A stretch of DNA of 64,000 bases from positions 39,377-103,376 of the forward strand of contig JAIWNF010000098.1 in the NCBI GenBank assembly GCA_025093555.1. The letters are read 5' to 3'. The DNA is from Circinella umbellata. Lineage: Eukaryota; Mucoromycota; Mucoromycetes; Mucorales; Lichtheimiaceae. This document shows positions 13,600 to 24,890 of the stretch, one piece after another (the first letter of the stretch is position 1; every line of letters starts with the position of its first letter). Position numbers and translations under genes: made by a program. The notes under the pieces are model-generated. The model had not been told where the DNA came from and ran no database searches. It saw only the letters and a list, made by a program, of their open reading frames with translations.

Positions 13600-16500
13600 A
13601 TGTCGAAATCTTCTAACTCAATTCCTAATGAACTCCAAGAAACATGGGACGATTATAATGCTGCCAGAGATGCTTGCTTTAAATGGGGTAAAAAAAATGG
13701 AATCGCGCTATACACAGCCAGAAGCGATCTCCTCAAGTAAAAAAAGAAAAATGGTTCTTGGTTGTAAACATTATGGTAAACCTGCCAATAACGACGTTCA
13801 TGAATGTGAACAAAAATACTCAAAGGCAAAAAGATTTGTTGCCAACGATAAGGGTGAAGTTCTTGGACCTATGGATTCAACAGGAATGAAACACCGAGAA
13901 GTGACTTCACAGCGTTTTGGATGTCCTTTTAATATGATTCTTCGACCATTGAATGTACATAGTCAGCAATGGCGTATTGTGTCGTTTTTTGATGGAGAGC
14001 ATAATCACAAACTTGCACAAGAAATATCATCATACTCCATGGCGCGTCGTCTTGACACAGAAGAAGAAGCCATTGTTATAAGCATGATCAAAAGTCATGC
14101 AACAAATAACTCGATCTTGTCATTCCTTGCCAGTAAAGGCAAGATCATTAATCCAAAAAAAGTAACAAACTTACGTCAAACGATATTTAACAATGATCCA
14201 CAACATACAATGTTCAATTTGATCAAAAAATTAGAAGAGAAGGGATATGAAGTAGACTTTCAGTCAAAGAAAGAAGGTGAAAAGCGGTTTTTACTTTCTC
14301 TTTTTTTTGCGCATAATTCGGCTATTGCTTTAGCTCGCAAGTTTCCCGAGATTGTTGTTTTGGATGCGACGTACAAGACAAATAAGCATCGCTTACCTTT
14401 TGTAAATGTTGTTGGCACTGGTAATATTGGTTATCCACATTTGAAAACATTTTGCATTGCTGGTGGATGGGTATCCCAAGAAACAAATGAAACTTACGAA
14501 TGGGTTATTCAGCGTCTTCAGAATATTGTTTGGCCATCGAATCAGTCTGCATTTCCGAAAACCTTTGTTACAGATAGTGAAGGTGCTTTGATAAAAGCCT
14601 TGGATAAAGTTTTTCCTGATTCAAAAAAATTGTTATGCAAAGTCCACCTACGTCTTAATTTCAGAACAAAATTGCAAAAACTTTTTGATATCAAGGATGA
14701 TTACCAGGAGCTTGAAAAAGCAGTTAACTTTTTAATGACTGACCAATATCAGGACGAACTTGAAGATATGTGTGTGATTCCAGATGAAAAGTTTGAGGCT
14801 AAAGCATTGGCCAAGTATAATGAAATAGCCCAAAAAGCCAAAAATCCAGCTGAAGTTATCAAATATTTAAAAGAGTAAGTAAATCATAATAGAATATATT
14901 TATTAGTTACAACAATTAACTGACTCTTTATACTTCTAATAAAACAAAACAGAAAGCTAGAATTCCGTGAAAAATGGGTTGGACGTGATATTGCAAATAT
15001 AGTTCATTTTGGCAATAATAGTACAAATCGTGTTGAAGGAGCTCATGCTGACCTAAAAAGGTCAATTCAATCATCCAGTGGAAATTTATTCTCTGTTTTT
15101 GAGCAAATCGATGAACACTATAGGTTGAAAGTAAGTATAAAACTTAAATACGATTCATTCGTTGCTATTACTTACGTGTATTTCTTCTGTAACCCAACAA
15201 TAGAACGTAGCATGGAAACAGCAGCATGATAAAGAATACTTCACTGTTAATCCCCATATTCCTGAACCTCAAAAAGAACGCTTAGTAAATTTGGAGCGTA
15301 ATATATCCAAATTTGCATTCTATGCCATCCGTGATGAGCTTAAGTACCGAAATATTTTGAAAACAAATATTTGTAGATGTGCTATTAAAGCTCATTACAA
15401 TATCCCATGTTGTCATATGTTACCCACCACCGGAGCAATTCCGTTAAGTTTGATTCCTGGACGTTGGCATCTTTACCCAGAAACAACTGCACCTGAAGGT
15501 AATTTTAATCATAACACCTTTTAGGATATTGATATTGAGAATTATATTTCAATTAAATTATGTAGAAAATACGAATATGAATGATGTGGATAATGTTCTT
15601 GCAATAACAGAATCGTATATTCCACCTAATGTTGAAGATCAAATTAATGATGAACTCGCACGTATTAACACCTTGCTTCACAAATATACTGATCAAAAAC
15701 AACGTAAAACTTTGCTACAACGCTTACAGGCAATTAATGATGATCTTTTTGTGGATCTTGAAGACTTACAGCAGCCGAAAAATGCTCCAAAGAAAGGCAG
15801 AGGCAAAGATCAAGAAAAACACAAAAAACGTGACTTAATTGCTTTAGAATATCAAGAACAAGAAAGTAAAAAAAAAGCAAAAACTAGTTTTGGTCATAAA
15901 TCTGCTGAAATTTGGTATTTATTTATTTCTAATAATTGATACCATTTAACATATTATCTAATACATAATTAATTAAATTATAGGAAGGGGAAGTGTAAAG
16001 CCACAGATAACTTACAATTAAACTCATTATCACCATCATCCACTACTCCACCTCGTAAAACCAGCATTGTGCCAAATATAAATATGGTAACCAATAACCT
16101 GATCCCTCACCGTGAAGTTGACGAAGTGTATAATCCAATTGGAGATGGAAACTGTGGATTTAGAGCATTGGCAGTTGAACTATTTGGTGACGAAAGAAAA
16201 TATCTCGATATAAAAGATGCAATGCTGAGACATTATTTGACAAATATTGGCGGTATCTATAAAAGTTATGATCAACATCGTATTAAAGGGATCCTCAATC
16301 CACATAGCAATGAATGGTTTTGCGTTCCCGAATGTGCTCAGATTGCTTCTGACACATTCAAAGCTCCAATCGCATTCTACGGCTTTGAATCCAATACATT
16401 TTTTCCTCTCCAACTTACCCCATTCGAATCAAAGCGCACACATCCAATAGCACTGCATCTTCATCATGCTCATATTATTCTTGTAAAAATCAAACATGAC

Positions 16501-16701
16501 GCGTGTATTCAATGGCCCGAACTCTATTATGAAAACCGAGGAAGAAAAAGAGAGGTATTAACTGTTGATCCGTGGTACCCATTATTCAAAGATGTGTTCG
16601 ATCGATCCATCCGAATTTATAGTGAGGTCTCCCTTCCTGGCGATGCTGATGTTCAATCTATTTGTTCTTCTGATCCCGAAACACTCGATTTAACTAATTA
16701 A
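13600..16701 (+). pseudogene. MULE transposase-OTU fusion with one frameshift
   Basis: Exons 13600-14874, 14953-15130, 15204-15498, 15566-15914 and 15984-16701 give about 937 aa if one base is ignored. Order: FAR1-type zinc-binding N-terminus (WDDYNAARDACFKWGKKNG, then GCPFN and HNHKL), MULE DDE core with IVVLDATYKTNK (first Asp), VTDSEGALIKAL (second Asp) and NSTNRVEGAHADLKR (Glu), SWIM zinc finger CRC...CCH, basic linker, then an OTU cysteine-protease domain with GDGNCGFRA (Asp/Cys) and HHAHIIL (His). A single extra T at 13738 turns AAG-AAA into AAG-TAA and shifts the frame between the N-terminal domain and the DDE core. All downstream parts are intact, so the lesion is recent, an assembly error, or a bypassed site. 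A fused OTU deubiquitinase would act on ubiquitin-type modifiers (family knowledge). Confidence 0.85.
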
Positions 16702-16840
16702 TTATTTTTCTCAACTATTTTTTTTTGTACTGTCTCTTTCTTCTCTTTCCTGTTTCACCTTTCCTTTCTTGGTTCCATATAAAGATATAAATAAGAAAAA
16801 AACCAGTGCGTAAATTATTTAAAAAAGACCTTTTTATTTT

Positions 16841-16936
16841 TGCAGAGGGGGGGTGAATCCCGGGCCGGACCTGAGAGGGGGGGTGCAAGATTTTTTTTTT
16901 ATGTGTGAAGAGGGGGGGTGCAAATAGACGAGCCCA
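16841..16936. repeat. MULE right terminal inverted repeat
   Basis: Inverted copy of 13264-13325 with an internal 33-34-bp expansion: a second TTGCACCCCCCCTCT-like block separated by a poly-A stretch. Confidence 0.9.
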
Positions 16937-16997
16937 TAATAATGGGGCACAAATATCTCTTGTTTTTTTTTTTGCAGGATATATTTTTGGAGGGCTA

Positions 16998-17119
16998 GGC
17001 TCTCTATATTTATCACCAATAATGACGTCAGCAAATCATATAATGTGACATGAGAACTACAAATAAAAAATAACGTACCGCCGTGGCCAACAAAGGGCGC
17101 ATTACCAGTGTTTGACTGG
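16998..17119 (-). ncRNA. Candidate Fanzor guide-RNA scaffold (left copy)
   Basis: Reverse-strand 3' region between the Fanzor stop (17120) and the element edge. It mirrors the right-arm candidate, including the hairpin directly after the stop codon and a TGACGTCA palindrome. One substitution (C/T in the CCRCCG segment) separates the copies. Fanzor guide RNAs are known to derive from the 3' end of the locus; the assignment here is inferred from position only. Confidence 0.3.
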
Positions 17120-20100
17120 CTATTGGACAACAAGGTGTCCTCGATCTAAAGCTGGAGGTCTTGGTAAATTATTTAAATAATTTAGGAGAATTTGGCGCAT
17201 ATTACAGGCAGCATTAACATCACGATCCAAGTGCTACAGAAAAAAATATAGAGAAAATGATCATATTTAGCATTTAAAAATAAATAAAGTATGACCATTA
17301 AAGAAAGACGTATATACCAAAGCAGGAGTATTTCTAACCGACAAACAATTTTGGCAAATCTTTATAGGATAGATCAAACGGCGATAGTCTTCATCACCTG
17401 TGTAAATTTTGAAGAGGACATTAATAAATCACTTTATTGGATTGTATATGAAACTTACCTAATTGTACTCTTGCTTCACACTGAGATGTTCTAATTCTCG
17501 TTCCATCTGGTAAATTGCAGTAGCGGCGTCTGCGATGTCGAGGGCGTCCATCAGAATCTCTTACCCAACGATCATGGGTGACAGTTGTACTACATGACAG
17601 TTGCATTTATATTTAATAATGATGAATAGATGTATATAGAAAAATTATCAAAAAACTCACCGATGGTTACAAATCGACATATCATTTCTTCTTATATCGA
17701 ACAGGCGTTGATGGCAACCTGAGCATATTTTGCTTGTGTTGTACTCATCCACACATATAACCGGAGCACGTTGAGCAAGATACCTTCTGAATGTCTAAAA
17801 AAACAAATGTTTAGAAAATTTGGCAATAAGAATGAGTATCTAATATGCTCATTCTCTCTTTCCTAACCATGCATTACGTACTTTTGTTGGTAAAGGGCCA
17901 CTACCCTTCATTGTACCCCGGAGGTCAGCATCACCATAAGCAATCACCAATCTTTGGTCTCTTGGCGGTGGCTGTATGTGAGCCCCTTGTAACTGGTTTA
18001 AACTTTCACGTATAGTACGCACTTGAAGACGTCTTTCTGCTTTACGTTCTGCTTTGGATTTTTTTAAAGTTGACTGGATGTCAGGCTAAGAATATAAAGC
18101 GATGAGCATACATTAGTATAATTTATATAAAAGTTATATATATATTGATATATATAATATAATTGAAATGTGTTGTAAATACCTTTATTATTCCACCAGC
18201 GACGTAATTTGCCAAAACGTCAAGTGCACACTTACGACTTGCAGCACTTCGTTCTCTACGTTCTCTATGTCTAAAACCAATATTGAAAGTGTGGATACTT
18301 GGATATAATCATGTTAGATGTATTTATAATAGGCAAAGCTCTTTTTGCCCACATTTAATTTTTATATTAATCGCGTAATAACTTACTTTCTATGCACTCT
18401 TCCAAGGGCACTAATATAATTTAAATAACCTTGGGAACTTGGAACAGTGGGAGGGTTTTGTGTAAGGACATCATAGCTAGGTTGAATATTTGCATTGTTA
18501 CGTTCAATCAATTCTTGGTTTGCAGCACGTCTAAAACCGAACGTAGCCTAAATAAAATATAAATTATCAATTGATTGTTTGTTAATTTGTATACCACAGT
18601 AACAAAAAAGTATTATTACTTACTGATATTCACCGTTACTAACAGTCTTGATGTTATGTGTCCGCCAGTTTTTATTTCCCAGATCTTCCTGATGGTTATT
18701 GTAGTTTCCTACAGCAGTAAACATGGCACGGATGCCTACAATAATTTAAGTATGAAATAAATTAGTTTAGCCACATTTTGATTAAAAACTTTATATGTAC
18801 GTATAGTAAAAAATAATGTACCTGGATCAATTCCTATTATTTTAATTTCGGGATCTTGTCCTTCTTGTGAAAAAAACCGCTGACGATCTTCAGCGGAAAA
18901 GTGTGGAGCTTTATTGAGATGAAATATGCCTTTTGCATTTTGGTTTCCTAATATATCTAATCCATTAGGCATGGTACGAAAATTTTGTGTGGTTTGAGGG
19001 TATTGCTCTATAAATTGAAAAGGAATAATTAGTCACAAATATAACATAAACTAAAACACAAAGTAGCTTATATATGTACCAGTTCTCCTAGTGACATAAC
19101 CTAGTGAAGCACTAACACCGTTAGTTGTGATATTGTAGTCAAAACAAACAAAGGATTTACGCTGCCTTTGTTCATCTAAATTTATATATATGTTAATAAC
19201 CAATGTTTCAAATCATATCATTCAATCACTTTAATATCAAAACAAATACTTACGGGAATCAGTATAAAACCGCTGATTATTACCAAAGCAACTCAAATTG
19301 AACAATTCTCGCCAAAATGCTTCTTTTGTACGTGAAGGAAAGTATATGGTTTGATTAAAACGCTGGATAGTGATGGTATTCTATGTATAAGAAGATAGTA
19401 TATGTGTACATATATATAAGTATCATAAATTTCAATTTAAAGTAGTCGTATTACTATGGACATCGTAGTAACAATACTGTAAAATCACTTGAACAACTTA
19501 CGACTCCGTCATGCGTATGCATCATATTTGGGACATTGTGTCCCATTTGATTTGCTTCTACGAGCAAGTGAAATAAAGAAATACTATCGTAGTGTACATG
19601 GCCTACGAAAGAAAAATAATAAAAAAAAATTAGTTTTTTTTAAAAAAAAAAAAAACAATAACTTTCTATCTCCTAGACATACAAATCTGATGGTTTGCAA
19701 TTGGCAGCAGTGACCATTTTCTAATATCTTGTCGGTTGTGAACTTGTACAAGCAACCAGTGTGAGAATCGTAACAAAACTGGCACTAAGTTGTTGTGTTG
19801 TACGAGATATTGTTGGGTGAGGGTGTCGAGGTTGATATTGTTATTTTGAGCATCCTGTCCGAGTTCATTGTGTTGAACTAGCATTGCACTATATATAAAA
19901 ATATGCAAAAATAATTGAATAAAAACGATACCTAGACCAACAACAGAATGGAAATTATAAGTTAAATATACATACTTGTAGAATTCCATTAATGTGTTCT
20001 GCTGGTGGGGGTTCAGAACCAAAAATAATTCAGCATACCAGCCTGCATCAGCAAATGTAACACGTTGCTTGATGCTTTTGACTGCTGCACGAGCTATATT

Positions 20101-21149
20101 CATCAGTGTAATAATTAAAAATATTAGGAATATCTTTAATATCAAGAAATTACATTATACGTATCTGTTCACATATATAGAAACATACCTAATTTGGAGG
20201 GACCTCCCCTTGGCATCACTACGCCTTGATCTTCATAATTCCGCAAGTGACCAGTAAATGCTCTTACCATGAACGAACTTGTGTTTCGAATCAGGTGTTG
20301 AGCAGTGTCTAAAATAAATAAAATAATAACAATATAAAACCTTAAGTAAAATGATAGAAACATGCTATATATCATGTAACAATAAAACATACTTGTAACA
20401 ATTTGATGTGCAAAATGATTCTGACCAACATAATTTAAACATGCAGTTAACGTAGGTGGCTGATAATTAGCTACAAAAAGACAGAAAAAGAAAGATAATA
20501 CACCGGTATTAGTAAACAAATCAAGGTTATATAAAAACAATTATACAATTCCGTATACCTTGACCTAATTCGTTTCTCAATGCTCGTAAATAATGCTGGT
20601 TATATGTATTTAACACATCCTGGTATACTTGTTGAGGCAACTGAGAAATTAAATAGTAGAATAACACACTTTTGTTAATATATAACATGTGACTATTATA
20701 TATCTATATTTTCAATACGTACATTATTATTCAGGACAGTGGTGGTAACAAGAACATTATTGGGAACAAGCTGGAACAAAACTCTCCAGAAATTAAGGCT
20801 CAAAATGTCAGGGAATCCACCTGTGTAAGCTTCAGGATTCTCTAACAACATGCGAACATGTAAGTTGGCCAAGTTCAGAACGTCCCTTCTAAGCAATTGG
20901 TAATGCTCGGCATTTCTGCGAAAAACATCCTATTTTATAATAAATGTTACTATGATTTGGTACCCTAGCGCGTAATAATATTGTTATTATGATCTGATGA
21001 AAAATACATACTCTACAAGACTTATATCTTGCGTTTAGAAGGGTGGAGAGTTTACAACTTTGTGCTTTATGCTGTATCGAACCAGGACCTCCTGTAACCA
21101 AATAACCAGACGCACCCGAAAGTGGCTGTAGAGGTTGAGGAACCTGCAT
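17120..21149 (-). pseudogene. Fanzor (left-arm copy), frameshifted
   Basis: Reverse-strand copy of the 19-exon Fanzor gene in the right arm, starting with ATG at 21149 and ending at the TAG at 17122-17120. The exon boundaries and motifs I compared are conserved, including RuvC-I GIDPG, VDEYNTSKICSGC and LDRDVNAACN. One base is missing near 18540: the right arm reads GTTCAGG, the left arm GTTCGG. The frame after this point, just beyond RuvC-I, soon reaches a stop, so RuvC-II, the zinc finger and RuvC-III would be lost. Substitutions also occur (for example Met to Arg in exon 10, Thr to Ile in exon 9). Intron 7 is 1 bp shorter and intron 9 is 5 bp longer than in the right arm. An assembly error is possible but the site is not a homopolymer. 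Confidence 0.82.
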
Positions 21150-22558
21150 ATACTAAAAATGAAAGCTGCTCAAAAAAAAACGATATATGAATAAGAAAAT
21201 GGGGAAAAGTGAAAAAGTTATGTAGATCAAGAATATTCAAAAAAAATTAGATATTTTATATTTTGCCCCTTTTTTTCAGAACAAAGGTAAAATCAGGATG
21301 TCGCACAAAGGGAACAAAGAAATACACAAAAGGAAAATCATGCTACCCCTTTTTTTAATCCCATACAATGAAAGAATATTTATAGTACGATATGTACTGT
21401 AGACATATTAACTTAAAAAGAACGAGAGGTTTACCGCGGCTAAAAATAATGGAAATTTACCTAATTCTCTTTCAGTTTGTTTGAAAAAGACAACCATGCA
21501 TTTGCACGGAATAAATCTATAAATTTCTATTACAAAAATAAATGAATATGAGTGACAGTGTATATGAATTTTGCATCAATCTGAATAAAATATCTATGAA
21601 AATATATCTGTAAATATGAATGAAAATGAATATGGCTGATTATCTATGAAATCATGGTTACATATACTTTTTCGTATAACCATGATCATGTGAAAAGAAG
21701 TGATTTCCCATGCACTTTTATATTGCTTTTCTCATTATCTCGCATAGTGAATGGTGCACAAAAAGAAAATATATGATCCAAGGTGCTTATTATAATAGAA
21801 GTATATGTACTGTTATATCAATAGAATTAATAAAATAAAAGGAGACGTAAATAAGTCAAGGAGACCCAAAAGAACAATAATTGAACTCCAGTTTATTAAA
21901 ATAAAATATCATCTCTATTAATATGAATCTTATTATCGGTGGGATATACTGATATGTGTATATGGGTATACGTAAGATTATATTTGTCATGGCCGTGTGA
22001 ATTATGAATATAAGCTTAATGATATTAAGATTAGACTTTGAGCGGTTGACGATATGATATATCTACGCAGCTGTTATCTTTATCATTATAGAAGACGGAC
22101 TTTGTGTTCTTACAAATCACTGTCCAAATAGGGAAATACCAAAGTGTCAGCAAAGAATAATTAGAGATACGACAAATAATTATCTTTATGAATAATATGT
22201 GTTGGATACAACATGTACTAATTATATTATATGACATAGTATATCATATATATTTATTAAGCAAAATGTATATTATTTAAAAATCCAGTGCTGAAAACCT
22301 ATGAGTCTATCTTTATTGATTTATGAATATCTATGCCTCAGTTTAATCTATGAAGTAGGAATCTGCATGACGTGGCACTTTCATAGAAATCTATTATTAA
22401 AAAGGGTGTACTGTTCGTCCTAATGTATATCCTTTAATTAAGAAGAATCAAGTAAAGAGAGGTTTTTATTATATGGAACCATACTTCATATATATACAAG
22501 CCACAACACCAAATGACTCATATTAGTAAATGGGGAAAAAAAGACTGCTGAAATGCGA
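21150..22558. other. Left-arm spacer between Fanzor and E2
   Basis: Non-coding, AT-rich, mirrored at 35831-37201. It contains an imperfect hairpin around 21645-21695 (ATCATGGTTA...TAACCATGAT type). It holds the pre-insertion site TTACTAAT (on the reverse strand, near 22530) that is filled by the 1.53-kb MITE in the right arm. No gene is recognised; the 68-codon frame at 22031-22237 is conserved only as DNA. Confidence 0.6.
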
Positions 22559-23682
22559 TTATATTCTTCTTTTTTTATGAATATGTGTATTAATATAGCC
22601 ATCTCCTTCATCACTGGGTAGAGGCGAGTCTTCTATTACAATAGGTGTTGTTGGATTACACATGGTAATATTCTCTTCTTCTTCATTGCGTGGAGGTGAG
22701 TCTTCTATTACAATAGGTGTTGTTGGATTACACATGGTAATATCCCCTTCTTCTTCATTGCATGGAGGTGAGTCTTCTATTACAATAGGTGTTGTTGGAT
22801 TAAACATGGTAATATCCTCTTCTTCTTCATTGTGTAGGGGCGAGTCTTCTATTACAATTGTTGTTGGTAGCGGTGTATTTGTTAACGATTGTAATGTAGT
22901 TTTTTCCAAAATCTAAAATGTTTAATATAAAATAATAATATTACGTAAGCTTTATTTCATGATGCTTTTATTTTTACTCAACTTGTTGAATTACTCTTTC
23001 TTCGCTGGCAAATTTACGAGTATATTCACGTGCTTTTGTTTCGTATGAATCATTGTTTATCAAAATCTCCATAGCCTAAAAAGATTCCACAAAGTCTTCA
23101 ATATCATTATTATATAATGGTTATATAGTTTTACATAAAAAGGTCCCTTACAATGTTTGTATCAATAGGGTCCACACATCAGGCTGCATCAGAATCATCC
23201 GCAATGACTTTAAAACAGTCGATAAGGCTACTGATTCACCCCAATTATCTATCCAGGTATCAAAAGCGCATGAACGACCGTTCTTATCAACGTTTGGATG
23301 GTATATCTTCGTAAGAAACTTGAATTCTGTTGGCATTTTTGGATATTCGTAAGGAATCTTCATCTCTACTCCAAAATATCCATTTCGTATGGCGTATCTT
23401 CTGGACCTTTTATCACTAAACGTGTTGCAATTAATTAATATTTATAATGCTTAGATAAAGTGTAACATTAAAACACGCTTTCCTTACCAGCATATATTCT
23501 TGATAAATTATTATCAAGTGGTATACAATGAACACCTTCGCTATAATCTGCATTAATTGATTCTGTTTCTATTAATTAACAACTTGTATGTAATCAGAGA
23601 ATATAACTGCAAGAAGTAACCAAAGTTAAAACAAATTACCAATTTCTTGAATAATCCGTTTAAATTCTTTCAAATTGGACAT
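22559..23682 (-). pseudogene. E2 ubiquitin-conjugating enzyme with SIM tail (left copy), two frameshifts
   Basis: Copy of the right-arm E2 gene. The ATG (23682-23680), splice sites, HPN motif and catalytic Cys segment NGRSCAFDTW are all present. Two single-base deletions lie in exon 3: near 23384 (CATTTCG against CATTTTCG) and near 23174 (CCACACATC against CCACCACATC). Each shifts the frame, so no full-length E2 can be made. The SIM tail exon (22909-22559) stays open but has four IVIEDSP units where the right arm has five. Loss by point deletion rather than by rearrangement fits relaxed selection on the redundant arm. Confidence 0.85.
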
Positions 23683-24771
23683 TTGTAGATCAAAATTGAA
23701 AAAAAAAATACTACTCGACAAGATGGAACTATAAGGCTTTATTTATTTACTTTTAATACTATGTGTATTGTTACAAGGGAATTCGGGAATTGTTACGGAC
23801 ACTCCACAAATAAAAAGTTGTCAAACAAATTCTTAGACATGCAAACTATTATACTACTAGCGTTGACAACACGCAATACCGCTTCTTATTTGACCACTCA
23901 TATATATCATTAGGAGTATACATTACTCCTTGTTTCGTTGTCTTGTCTCCATGTGGGCTACAGCTCTCACTTGTGCACATAACTATATAGTGAGAGAAGA
24001 TGAACGATATTCATAAAATGTTAAACTACTAATATAAGTTCATAAACATTTTTAAGTTTTATAACGATGATAGCTGTATATATAGTGTATAAATGGCTGG
24101 ATACGACGTAATTACATTAGACTGTTATGTATTTTTGAAAAAATATAAAAGTGGGGTGTCCGTAGCAAATCTCTTTTTTACAATCACTTAAAAAGTAATC
24201 TTTAGTGCTTGATCTTAATATAGCTCACAATAAATATTCCTCTTCTTTATACTTGTATTGATACGGTTCGATCATATCGTGTTAGAAGAATGAATATAAT
24301 TCCGAGTATACGTATGACTCAAGGAAAAGGATAGATTATAATAAATACATAACTTATAAAAATAAAAAACTCTAGTAAATTTAGTAAAGCTTAGTAAAAC
24401 TATAGATATAATTGAGGAAGAAAAATGTCGTATTTATACTAATTTCTATCTATCTATCTTAAAATTGATAATTGGTTGTAATTCATGAGTATTAGTAACT
24501 TGTACTTGTAACAGTTAATTGCAAGCGTTGCAATTACTTGTAAATGTTGCAGCTACTTGCACACGTGCTCTTTACTGGCTTAGGTTAGAATTACTTGTAC
24601 AGGTAGCAATTATCCTACTTATCTTTAACAACTGGTTCTGCCGGTCTGAATGGAACACATTATTCATGGTATGATAAATACTTTTTTATTTGTTCAATAA
24701 TAAATTATTATATAATAAAGAGTTACTATTGATGTTGATAATTTATAAGGTGATAATATATTTAATAAATT
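23683..24771. other. Left-arm inner segment with MITE
   Basis: Non-coding DNA upstream of the left E2 copy, mirrored at 31969-33057. It includes the 385-bp MITE at 23787-24171 and an imperfect series of Gly-less direct repeats around TGCAAGCGTTGCAATTACTTG near 24510-24560 (purely DNA-level). No gene is seen. Confidence 0.6.
23787..24171. mobile_element. MITE-like element in left arm
   Basis: 385 bp bounded by imperfect inverted repeats: GAATTGTTACGGACACTCC at the left and GGGGTGTCCGTAGCAAATC at the right (15-16 of 19 positions pair). The identical-size copy in the right arm is at 32569-32953, and a diverged partial relative lies outside the palindrome at 42537-42765. It sits about 100 bp upstream of the E2 start codon, so it forms part of that promoter. 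Confidence 0.6.
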
Positions 24772-24890
24772 TAAAAAAGGGGGAAAGGGAAAAAGGGGGT
24801 AACACTATAATAATAGCAACTCGCTCAACGTGGTTTTTTTTATATTTTTTTTTGCCTTTTCTTTTTCAAAAAAAATTAAGTATTATTAAC

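Larger units (their letters stand above)
13264..16936 (+). mobile_element. MULE DNA transposon with OTU domain
   Basis: The 3.67-kb element is bounded by long GC-rich terminal inverted repeats: left 13264-13325 starting TGGGCTTGTCTATTTGC, right 16841-16936. Both contain two ACCCCCCC blocks around CCGGCCCGGG. The right TIR is longer because it holds an extra TTGCACCCCCCCTCT block with an A-rich linker. The direct repeat taataa(t) sits on both sides, a possible partial target-site duplication, although a clean 9-bp MULE duplication is not visible. The element encodes one five-exon transposase-OTU fusion gene. Confidence 0.88.
16998..24771. repeat. Giant inverted repeat, left arm
   Basis: 7.77 kb, reverse-complementary to 31969-41350. 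It carries Fanzor and E2-SIM on the minus strand, both with single-base deletions relative to the right arm. The inner edge is at ATTTAATAAATT. Confidence 0.95.
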
